From Paraburkholderia aromaticivorans (GTDB lineage Bacteria > Pseudomonadota > Gammaproteobacteria > Burkholderiales > Burkholderiaceae), in NCBI RefSeq assembly GCF_002278075.1, contig NZ_CP022989.1, forward strand, positions 1 through 64,000: 64,000 bases of DNA, read 5' to 3'. Made by a program: the position numbers and the translations under genes. The notes under the pieces were generated by a model. That model made no database searches. It saw only the letters and a list, made by a program, of their open reading frames with translations, and was not told where the DNA came from. Shown one piece after another: positions 56,888 through 64,000 of the stretch; positions within the stretch are counted from its first letter, which is position 1; every line of letters begins with the position of its first letter.

Positions 56888-58133
56888 GTTGCTGACCCGC
56901 CTGCTCAATGCCTGCCATCATTTTCCCGGCTTCGTCTATGAAAGTGCCCGACTGTGCGAGCAGTCCAAAACCATCGAGATCGACGTGCGGCCACGCAAGG
57001 GTTCGAAGCCGATCTGTTCGTGTTGCAACCGGCCTGGCAGCGGCTATGACACGCTCGCATCGCGTAGTTTCGAATTTATTCCGATCTGGGGCTTCGCGGT
57101 GATTTTGCTGTACGCCATGCGCCGCGTCGACTGCCGTGAGTGCGGCGTGAAGGTCGAGACGGTGCCGTGGGCCATCGGCAAGCACACGCTGACCAAGGCC
57201 TACATGCTGTTTCTCGCGCAGTGGGCACGCAAGCTCTCCTGGAAAGAGACAGCGCAAAGCTTTCGCACCAGTTGGGAGAAGGTTGCCCAGGCGGTGGAGT
57301 GGGTGGTCGACTGGGGGCTGGCCCATCGCGAACTCGGCACCATCCGCGCTTTGGGCGTCGATGAAATCCAGTATGGCCGAGGGCACAATTATCTCACGCT
57401 GGTCTATCAGATCGAGGCCAGCTGCGTGCGCCTGCTTTGGGTTGGCCAGGAGCGCACGAAGGAAAGCTTCGCAAAGTTCTTCGTCATGATCGGCAAACGG
57501 TTGTGCGAGCAGGTCGAGTTCGTCTGCTCGGACATGTGGCGGCCCTACATCGAGATGATCGCACTACATTGCCCCAACGCGCTGAACATCCTCGACCGCT
57601 TCCACATCGTTGCCAAAATGAACAAGGCGATCGACGAGGTTCGCGCCGAGGAAGCTCGCCGCATGACCCGCGACGGCTATGAGCCAGTCCTCAAGAAGTC
57701 CCGCTGGTGTTTGCTCAAGCGGCCAGAGAACCTTACTGACAATCAGCGACTGCGCCTGCGCGATCTGCTGCACTACAACCTGCGCAGTGTCCGCGCCTAT
57801 CTTCTCAAGGAGGAGTTCCAGCAGATCTGGGATTACATCTCGCCTGTCTGGGCAGGCAAGTTCCTCGATCAGTGGTGCACCCGGGTCATGCGCTCACGCA
57901 TCGAACCAATGAAGAAGTTCGCACGCACCGTGCGCGCCCATCGAGAACTGATTCTCAACTACTTTCATGCGCGCAAGCAGTTCTCCAGCGGAATCGTCGA
58001 GGGTTTGAACAACAAGGCCAAAGTCACCATGAGAAAAGCGTACGGCTTCCGGACGTTTCGAACGACGGAAATCGCGCTATATCATGCACTTGGCAATTTG
58101 CCCGAGCCGCCGACAACCCACACTTTTTACTGA
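56886..58133 (+). CDS. ISL3-family transposase
   Basis: A 415-residue transposase from the ATG at 56886 (MLLTRLLNACHHFPGFVYES). N-terminal zinc finger: CSCCNRPGSGYD and RRVDCRECGVKVE (about 45-90). The DDE domain follows with ALGVDEIQYGRGHNYLTLVY, VCSDMWRPYIEMIA and, at the end, SSGIVEGLNNKAKVTMRKAY containing the Glu. It looks intact. The stop is six bases before the IS right end. Confidence 0.95.
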   Translation: MLLTRLLNACHHFPGFVYESARLCEQSKTIEIDVRPRKGSKPICSCCNRPGSGYDTLASRSFEFIPIWGFAVILLYAMRRVDCRECGVKVETVPWAIGKHTLTKAYMLFLAQWARKLSWKETAQSFRTSWEKVAQAVEWVVDWGLAHRELGTIRALGVDEIQYGRGHNYLTLVYQIEASCVRLLWVGQERTKESFAKFFVMIGKRLCEQVEFVCSDMWRPYIEMIALHCPNALNILDRFHIVAKMNKAIDEVRAEEARRMTRDGYEPVLKKSRWCLLKRPENLTDNQRLRLRDLLHYNLRSVRAYLLKEEFQQIWDYISPVWAGKFLDQWCTRVMRSRIEPMKKFARTVRAHRELILNYFHARKQFSSGIVEGLNNKAKVTMRKAYGFRTFRTTEIALYHALGNLPEPPTTHTFY

Positions 58134-58139
58134 CGAACC

Positions 58140-58500
58140 GGATAAATAGAGGGCGCAATAAATTAAACTGATTCAGCAGGGTTGTCGGATTCGTCACGGC
58201 TCGGGGACCCCACAGCCACCATCCCGCAATCTGCCGCAATAAGGCGGCGTTGGCAGGAGTAATACTTGGATCACCGATGCGCTGCGGTCCGTCACCAAAG
58301 TTGAGGGTTAGGGACTTCTTTGCCCACGGCGCGAGGTTCCATTTGGCATCCCTATATCGACTAATGATTGTCCCGTGCTTATCGATCGTCACCGGGAAGT
58401 CCAGCGGTGGCGGCCAAGTGGGCGGTTGAAAGTTGCCTGCCGATCGCGTCACTAGCGGTGAGTCAATGTTGAGGCTGAGGTCTGGCAAAGCAACATTCAC
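58140..58500 (-). pseudogene. Third tyrosine recombinase, 5' part, before the ISL3-family insertion
   Basis: Starts at a GTG (58500) overlapping the TGA of the second recombinase as GTGA. It reads VNVALPDLSLNIDSPLVTRS to NQFNLLRPLFI, a typical N-terminal segment of these recombinases, then runs into the IS. The 8-bp TSD codons are shared with the 3' part at 56423-56430. It cannot work alone since all catalytic residues lie in the 3' part. Confidence 0.82.
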
Positions 58501-60215
58501 TGACGGGCCTCCACAAGTTGGATGAACCCGTCCCATTTCGGGTGAAATTCACCTTCCTCGACGCGCGCTATCGCCTCGCTGACCCAAAGAGATCGATTCT
58601 CACTGCTTGCCTTAAAGCATTCAAGTTTGTCGGTAATGCGATCCAGGACTGCTATTACTGGATGTGGCACGCCAGATTTTCTTGGCGGACGGTACATTGC
58701 AAGCTCCAAGGATTTATAGTGGCGATAGCTCGCGAGGGACCACGCGTGGTCTTCGCTATCGATGTCGCGCTGATGGATGCAGAACAGGCATCCTGCGGGG
58801 CTTATGCAATCGGGGCGTGGGGCTCCGGCCGAGGCATCCGGGATGAGTTGGGGACGACCCTCCGCGCACACTCCGGGACCAGGTGAGGCAATTGCCGGAT
58901 CGGTAGTGGAATGAAAGCGGCTGATTTCCACAATCGCGGCCTGATGATGTGGTCGGATATAGTCGCGCAGCAGCGTTTGCGTTGTGTGTTGATTCATCTC
59001 GGCCGTAAGCGCGGGATCGCGAGAGCGTCGCATCAGCCAGTTGACGCGCGCGCTACGCAGAGACCGAGGCCCAACAAAAGGAATCTTCAGCAGAGCACAT
59101 CTCACTCGTATTGCCCTTAGCGGCGGTGAGACATCACGTGCGCGTTGTTGTCGCGATGACAGCGGAAACAGTAGGCCATTGCCGCCGTCCTGAAAGATTG
59201 CTCTGTGCCACGCCAGATACCGCTCGAATAATGTCCGGTACTCGCTGTAGATCTCGAACTCCACTTCACCTTGCCTGCGGTCCTTGTAGACTCGCCGAAC
59301 CAAGTAGCCATCGAGATGGCTCTGATACGAGAAGCGTCCGATGTCAAGTTTGTGAGCCTGCGACAGATTCATGCCAGTCTGCGCAATGAAAATCAGTAGC
59401 TCAGCTTCGATTCGTAGATTGATTAGGGGGCGTTTGGTCCGTAAGGAAGTATCCGATTCCCATTTGGCACGCCTATTGATTACTTTCTCCTTGAGTGATG
59501 GGGGTGTCGTCGGGGCGACCAGTGCCTTCAGCTTATGGTCGGGCTGAAGCCCAGACCATTCTTCGATCTGCTTCCCACTCCGGAATCGGATCAAGACCGG
59601 CAGCTTGCCACGAATCGAATCCACGGTGAGCGCATCGCTGATGTCGAGCAACGCATGACCAAATGCGAGGGTATCGGCCGAGTTTTGCTTGTCAGCCTTG
59701 GTGCTCAGTACTCTTTTTCTTGATGGAACAAAATCGACGCGCGTCCTGCGAAGCAAGCCAATTTTTAAACCCAGTACCTCATCGAGCAGTCTTGCCAGGT
59801 GGCGTGAGAGGTTATACACGCCGACAGCCGTCAGGTCACCGACGACTCGTTGGCGGTGCGTCAGATGATTCGTCCACTCTAGGAAATCTGTCTCCACCGT
59901 GGCCAGCGTCGGTGAGCGATTCGATTCGTCCACCCACGCATAAAAGCTCCGGATATGTGCTATGGCTATTCGGGCGGTATATCGGCTGCCCCCGGCCGCG
60001 AGATTTCCCGCAAGCACGTCATGCAGTTTTGTAACCAGCGTTAAACGATCCAAAATTGGCGGCCCGAGAGCGCCCCCAGCGATCACTTGGAGAACCTTAC
60101 GTATGTCAGTCGAAGCTCCACCTCGATAGAGCAGGGGACGAAGGTCCCAGGGGGTCTCCATTCCGCCGTACCTCACGGTGGGAAATGTTAGATCGGGGAT
60201 GTACTGATCAGTCAT
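58497..60215 (-). CDS. Second tyrosine-recombinase-like protein, box I Arg replaced by Asn
   Basis: A 572-residue protein (start ATG at 60215, overlapping the previous stop by eight bases). Box III is recognisable, EMNQHTTQTLLRDYIRP, with the likely nucleophile Tyr; box II reads GPRSLRSARVNWL, where HxxR has become RxxR. Box I is QTGMNLSQAHKL: the normally invariant Arg is Asn. A Cys pair sits further on (AGCLFCIHQRD). By size and position it corresponds to TnpB of Tn554-like elements or the middle recombinase of RIT elements. It may rely on its partners for catalysis. Confidence 0.82.
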   Translation of the reverse strand: MTDQYIPDLTFPTVRYGGMETPWDLRPLLYRGGASTDIRKVLQVIAGGALGPPILDRLTLVTKLHDVLAGNLAAGGSRYTARIAIAHIRSFYAWVDESNRSPTLATVETDFLEWTNHLTHRQRVVGDLTAVGVYNLSRHLARLLDEVLGLKIGLLRRTRVDFVPSRKRVLSTKADKQNSADTLAFGHALLDISDALTVDSIRGKLPVLIRFRSGKQIEEWSGLQPDHKLKALVAPTTPPSLKEKVINRRAKWESDTSLRTKRPLINLRIEAELLIFIAQTGMNLSQAHKLDIGRFSYQSHLDGYLVRRVYKDRRQGEVEFEIYSEYRTLFERYLAWHRAIFQDGGNGLLFPLSSRQQRARDVSPPLRAIRVRCALLKIPFVGPRSLRSARVNWLMRRSRDPALTAEMNQHTTQTLLRDYIRPHHQAAIVEISRFHSTTDPAIASPGPGVCAEGRPQLIPDASAGAPRPDCISPAGCLFCIHQRDIDSEDHAWSLASYRHYKSLELAMYRPPRKSGVPHPVIAVLDRITDKLECFKASSENRSLWVSEAIARVEEGEFHPKWDGFIQLVEARQ

Positions 60216-61494
60216 CTGCTGTGCTTTCGCGACGAGACAGCAATCCAAGAAACTCGCGAGTGAATGCGTTGGCTACATCCTCCTTGGCGGGAGCCTTCTC
60301 AACAAACCTGATGTATTTGAGTGAGGTTGCCTCATGCTTGTGCAGTAGGGCTTCCTTGACCATCGCGATTGCGTTGACGGCACCCCCAGCTCTGATGGCG
60401 ATTCGGGCCAGTTCAGTTGCAAAGGTGCTGCGGCTCTGGTGGAAGCGAAAACCGCGCATCGCGGCCAGCCCATTGGCTACGGCCAGTTTCTTGAACGCGT
60501 GCATTTCAACATTCATCGCGACGCTCTTGTCTGAGCCCCGCTGCGCGTAGGGGTTACCGAATCGTGACAAGAAAACGAGATCCCTATGCTGGGGCATTGC
60601 CTTAGCCTCACGCTCCAGACGACGAACGCTGTGGACGTACTCTTCGAGCCGATCGAGATGCGTTCGCGTAATCCAGATCTGCCCGGTCACGCCGAATTTG
60701 GTTGCGACCGGTGGATCGGCGCCTGGACCAACCGCCAACCTGAAAAGCCCGGCTATCGACGGATCCGGCGCTGCGTTGGAGAGAGTCCTCACTTTAAGGT
60801 CGGTAAGCGATCCGAGCCGCATGCCAGTGAAGAACCCAAGAGTCAGCATGAGGAAGAGCTCTTCCGATGCATTGTCACGCGCGAAGGCGAGCACAGCATC
60901 CCGATCTGCCGCGGTGATCGGAAGCAGGCCATCCTCCAGGCGCTCACCGACCGCTGCACGGTTGGGAATACTTAGATCGGTTGTGTTGACGGCTATGGTG
61001 CGCTCGAATCCTATTGGATCCACAAGGCGAATGCCGACGATGCGTTCCTGCCAGGTTGGCAAGGTTGAAGAAAGCAACCCTCTGGCCTTGAGCCATCGAT
61101 AGAAGCTGACAACCACGCGCATCCGCTGTGAAGCGGTGGATGGAGCAAGTTCTCCGTTGGCCCGGGCTTCGATCAGAGCACCGCGATACCGAACAAGGCA
61201 GCGGTCCGCCTTGCGAGGCGGAAAATCCCACCATTCTGTTTCTGTTTCTTCGAGCCACTTCGCATAGGCATACAACGACGTTGCGCTTGTCTGCACGGTC
61301 CGGATATCGACCTCTGCGCTAGCTGCTCGCTCCAACGCCCATAAGTTTGCTTCTCGCCATGGCATGCCATTCCCCCAGAATATCTGGGGCAAGGCGTCAA
61401 TTACTTTGCCTCGAGTAACGGGCGTCCATACCACGCGACTGTTTAGTATTGCTGATCGATGCGGCATGAAGCGGATAGACTCAAGTCTTGCCAT
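60208..61494 (-). CDS. First tyrosine recombinase of the trio
   Basis: A 428-residue recombinase beginning at the ATG at 61494 (MARLESIRFMPHRSAILNSR, GAGAGAAG upstream); the longer frame adds 18 unlikely residues. All catalytic boxes are complete: box I FFTGMRLGSLTDL, box II FRFHQSRSTFATEL, box III LLHKHEATSLKYIRF with nucleophile Tyr. It is the first gene of the operon next to the dnaE2 5' half and the best candidate for the main DNA-cleaving subunit. Confidence 0.9.
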   Translation of the reverse strand: MARLESIRFMPHRSAILNSRVVWTPVTRGKVIDALPQIFWGNGMPWREANLWALERAASAEVDIRTVQTSATSLYAYAKWLEETETEWWDFPPRKADRCLVRYRGALIEARANGELAPSTASQRMRVVVSFYRWLKARGLLSSTLPTWQERIVGIRLVDPIGFERTIAVNTTDLSIPNRAAVGERLEDGLLPITAADRDAVLAFARDNASEELFLMLTLGFFTGMRLGSLTDLKVRTLSNAAPDPSIAGLFRLAVGPGADPPVATKFGVTGQIWITRTHLDRLEEYVHSVRRLEREAKAMPQHRDLVFLSRFGNPYAQRGSDKSVAMNVEMHAFKKLAVANGLAAMRGFRFHQSRSTFATELARIAIRAGGAVNAIAMVKEALLHKHEATSLKYIRFVEKAPAKEDVANAFTREFLGLLSRRESTADD

Positions 61495-61657
61495 GATCTT
61501 CTCTCTTCGATTGCCGCGCTTGCGCTGCAGCCATCTCCTCACAGCCAAGCAAGCACGTTTTCAAGATTTCATGAAGGTAATAGGCTACATCGCGCCCGTG
61601 ACATGTCCATGGCATGAAAAAGTACTATGCGGCGTCCATAGCTCTATCTAATCCGTA

Positions 61658-62668
61658 CGTGAGAAAGTACGGTTCGTACTGCAGGTCGGCTATGAGCTCA
61701 AGCTCATGCTCAATCTGCCCCTGGACTTTATGCGGAATGCCCGAAGGAAAACGCCGCTGTGCTCCGATATACGTCTCCTGACGCAGATAAGCGCCCGGCG
61801 TAAAGCCGGCTGGCACCAGTTCATCCGGGTACTCGTATCGCAGTTCATCGAGCGAGAATGTGCAGCGACTGGCGATATCGACGGTCGCCGCGAGCGCTTC
61901 GGCTGGATACAGGTTCGCGAGGCGGAGTCGCGAACGGAGATGCTGTTCGGCGTTTGGTGCAAGGTCGTAACCGCATTCGTGTACTGGCCTGCCGACCCGG
62001 ATGGCGGTCATCGTGTCTTGCAGTGGCTTGCGCGAGCGCACATGCATAACGACATGCCCCAGCGCCACCACGGGGAGGTCCTGAGTACGCGCGATGAACT
62101 CGACCGAGCCGCGATGGATGTCGTCCATGGCGCGTTGATGAAGCACCAACCCTACCCAGGCGCGGCCAGTAAATGTATCGTCGAGCCACTCGACCTGTGC
62201 AGCAAGGACATCCTCGTTGGCCGGGAAATCCGGTACAAGAATGGCGAGGCAGTCCGGCATCCCGCGAAGGTGCCGATATTCCTTCTCGGGACGCGAGAGG
62301 TCCTGTGGTGTAAGCCGATATTCGCCCTTGGTTGCCCTGGTGCGGGCGAGCGTAATCAGTTCAGACAGGTTTCCGTATCCCTCGCGGTTCCTGGCGAGCA
62401 GGATGAGTCCGAACGCGGGGGAGCCGTCGGCATTGACGAGGCGGAAGAACGAGCCGACGATAAACGGCAGCTTTGCTTCCTTCGCTGCGACGTGCGCACG
62501 CACCACACCAGCTAGCGAACATTCGTCCGTGATAGCGAGTGCCGAATAACCAAGCTGTGCCGCGCGCTCAGACAGTTCCTCGGCATGCGAAGCGCCATGC
62601 AGGAAGCTGAAATTCGAGAGGCAGAAAAGCTCGGCATAAGCCGGCAGCACGTTGAACGTTGTGTCCAT
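61658..62668 (-). pseudogene. dnaE2: Error-prone DNA polymerase DnaE2, 5' part
   Basis: Encodes residues 1-337 of DnaE2, starting YAELFCLSNFSFLHGASHAE after a short leader. It contains the PHP domain (LAITDECSLAGVVRAH, LPFIVGSFFRLV) and runs to LQYEPYFLT, where the recombinase element interrupts. The frame then reads about ten element codons (YGLDRAMDAA) before a stop at 61625. The polymerase active site is in the distant 3' half. It begins seven bases after imuB, as expected for the imuA-imuB-dnaE2 cassette. Confidence 0.92.
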
Positions 62669-62674
62669 CGTGCA

Positions 62675-64000
62675 TCAGCCGAAGAGTCCGTGAAGGAACC
62701 ACCGCTGCTCTTCCTCCGCGTCGCGGCTGCTCACACGCTCACGATATATCCAGTAGCGGCTCTGGTCGTCCGCCTGCGCCACGAAATAGTCGCGCGTTAC
62801 GAGCTCGCCATCGAACCAGCCAGCTTCGATACGTTCACCGGGCGACACCATCCGCAGCGGAGACCCATAGAAGGGACGATGCTGACGCATAAGCAGCCGC
62901 ACCGGACTGTCCAGCATCCAGGTGGGTCTTGGCAGACCGAGCGGAAGTGGTTCCTGCTTTGACTTGAGCGTCGCCGGCACCCAGCGGTTGGCGACCTCCG
63001 GGCGATGGTCGGCAGTCGGTGCGGGGCGAAGAACGTTATCCTCTCCGAGTCGCGCAACTAGCAGCTCAAGAAGACGTGCGTGGTCTTCCTTTGAACCTCC
63101 CGGTTCCGGGAATAGCGTGTCAGACGCCGGTGCTGCGGACTCGACTTTGGAAGCATCGAGTCGCAGCGCGATGACCGGTGCAGCCAGCTCAATCCGGTGC
63201 AGCCGCTCCTTGAGCAGCCTCACGAGATGTTCCTCTTTCCAGGTCGGCTCGCCCAGCGCGACGTCGATGGTTGTCGGCTCGATAGCGGCGCGCCCGCGTT
63301 CATGTTCGAGCAGCAGCCTTATAGACGTGACAGCCAGCTGCTTGGCGCAAAGCCAGCCGCACAGTTGCACGATGAGTCGATGGGCACCGAAGACTGCGCC
63401 GTCCGCATCCTCAAGCCGGTCCGGCATTTCGATACGTGCGGAGAAAGTCGGCGGTAGTTCTAGCCAGTCAAAGAGTTCGGGCGCGGTGCCAAATGCACGG
63501 TCGAGCGAGTCGAGCAGATGTTCACCACATCGCCGCTGCAGGCCGGCGCGTGGCAAACGCCTGATGTCAGCAATGGTCTCGCAGCCAAGTCCGGACAACC
63601 AGTCTCCGAACGGACGAACTTCCGGAACGGCCAGCATTGGTAATGCGGCCAGTCGTTGCTCGAGCGATGCAAGCTTGAGCACGCGGCGGTTTCCGAACTT
63701 CGCGAGCAGCCATCCACCTTGGCCGGTGGGCGCAGCGCTGATGCGCGCAGTAAGCCCGAGCGTTCCTAGAACATTCTTTACTTCCCGACACAATGCGAGC
63801 AACCCGCCAAAGAGCCGAAGACTTGCACCAACCTCAACTACGACGGTCGCTTCGTCAAGCAAGGCGACTTCAGGCGAGAAGCGCATCAGGGCAACACCCA
63901 CCTCGCGCTGTGCGGCTGCTTCCCTTGCAGCATCGCGTTCATGCATTTCCGTTTCGGGCGACAGTGTCAGCACTCCGCCGCGCTTCATCCCGAGGCGCAC
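62675..64000 (-). CDS. imuB: ImuB, Y-family polymerase-like mutasome protein (partial, N-terminus outside window)
   Basis: 441 residues to the window edge. The Y-family palm remnant (RFSPEVALLDEATVVVEVGA), the LRLFGG motif, the helix-hairpin-helix thumb (LGCETIADIRRLPRAGLQRR) and the characteristic C-terminal part (GSPLRMVSPGERIEAGWF, VAQADDQSRYWIYRER) identify ImuB. ImuB lacks polymerase activity and links ImuA, DnaE2 and the beta clamp for SOS mutagenesis. imuA should lie upstream, outside the window. The cassette is normally LexA controlled; its promoter is not visible here. Confidence 0.92.
   Translation of the reverse strand: MRLGMKRGGVLTLSPETEMHERDAAREAAAQREVGVALMRFSPEVALLDEATVVVEVGASLRLFGGLLALCREVKNVLGTLGLTARISAAPTGQGGWLLAKFGNRRVLKLASLEQRLAALPMLAVPEVRPFGDWLSGLGCETIADIRRLPRAGLQRRCGEHLLDSLDRAFGTAPELFDWLELPPTFSARIEMPDRLEDADGAVFGAHRLIVQLCGWLCAKQLAVTSIRLLLEHERGRAAIEPTTIDVALGEPTWKEEHLVRLLKERLHRIELAAPVIALRLDASKVESAAPASDTLFPEPGGSKEDHARLLELLVARLGEDNVLRPAPTADHRPEVANRWVPATLKSKQEPLPLGLPRPTWMLDSPVRLLMRQHRPFYGSPLRMVSPGERIEAGWFDGELVTRDYFVAQADDQSRYWIYRERVSSRDAEEEQRWFLHGLFG

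Larger units (their letters stand above)
56431..58139 (+). mobile_element. ISL3-family insertion sequence, 1709 bp, with 8-bp target duplication
   Basis: It is bounded by direct 8-bp copies GGATAAAT at 56423-56430 and 58140-58147. The terminal inverted repeats are imperfect: both ends begin GG(C/T)TCGTC(G/A)G and share TGTGGGT further in (about 20 of 30 bases match). An 8-bp duplication and six bases between transposase stop and IS end are usual for ISL3. It carries the transposase on the plus strand and an unknown ORF on the minus strand, and splits the third recombinase gene. Confidence 0.9.
54113..61657 (-). mobile_element. Three-tyrosine-recombinase element (RIT/Tn554-like) inserted in dnaE2
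   Basis: About 7.5 kb between the broken dnaE2 halves; the six-base boundary is CGTCAG on the left (54107-54112) and CGTGAG on the right (61658-61663), encoding the split L-T codons. On the minus strand it has recombinases of 428 and 572 residues, a third (683 when restored) split by an ISL3-family IS, and a TnpC-like protein. ATGGACA/TGTCCAT words repeat near the ends (54133, 54186, 54229, 61604; CGTCCAT at 61633), probable recombinase binding sites. Exact ends may differ by a few bases. Confidence 0.85.

Noticed and set aside
58024..58536. Separate 170-residue gene overlapping the ISL3-family end
   Set aside because: The first 12 codons belong to the previous recombinase and the last 40 or so are read from the IS; only 58140-58500 is recombinase sequence.

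Overview
The window looks like a chromosome or large replicon of a Burkholderiaceae bacterium (Paraburkholderia, Burkholderia or Caballeronia type). Positions 1-8730 are GC-rich core DNA with genes typical of that group: a pirin, an ArgT/HisQMP-type basic amino-acid ABC transporter, a Burkholderia-type trimeric porin, a P-II protein and a glutamine-dependent NAD+ synthetase. The assignment rests on gene content and protein character seen by eye; no search was run.

At about 8731 the core stops inside a FemAB-like (PF04339/DUF482) acyltransferase gene, just after the codons for its conserved G-E-Y motif, and an accessory region of visibly lower GC begins. The first block (8789-18137) reads on one strand: two large tyrosine-recombinase-like proteins, a small coiled-coil gene with a frameshifted partial duplicate, an HTH/coiled-coil protein, a RecD2-shaped protein without recognisable ATPase motifs, and a complete tyrosine recombinase. 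Next to it lies a full-length second copy of the gene it interrupted.

From 20 to 48 kb, mostly on the minus strand, is a probable defence and DNA-metabolism island: a reverse transcriptase overlapping a helicase-nuclease, a DUF4236/LprI membrane protein, a 2208-residue DUF4011-helicase-nuclease protein, a SIR2 protein split by an IS1595-family IS with a perfect 8-bp target duplication, a CoiA-like nuclease, a tandem-domain H-NS protein, a SRAP/YedK protein and several unknown genes.

From 48 to 64 kb there is a serine recombinase with two ParB/RepB-like partners, then the ImuB-DnaE2 mutagenesis cassette. dnaE2 is cut in two by a three-tyrosine-recombinase element of about 7.5 kb with a TnpC-like gene. 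That element is itself interrupted by an ISL3-family IS with an 8-bp target duplication. In both IS cases, and for the dnaE2 insertion, precise removal restores one open frame (SIR2 1260 aa, third recombinase 683 aa, DnaE2 1049 aa).

The most notable observations are: (1) the two multi-recombinase elements share the same kinds of parts in a different order, including one recombinase per set with the box I arginine replaced by Asn; (2) one set includes an ATPase-dead RecD2-like protein; (3) that element brings a spare copy of its target gene; and (4) the reverse transcriptase/helicase-nuclease pair looks like a defence operon.
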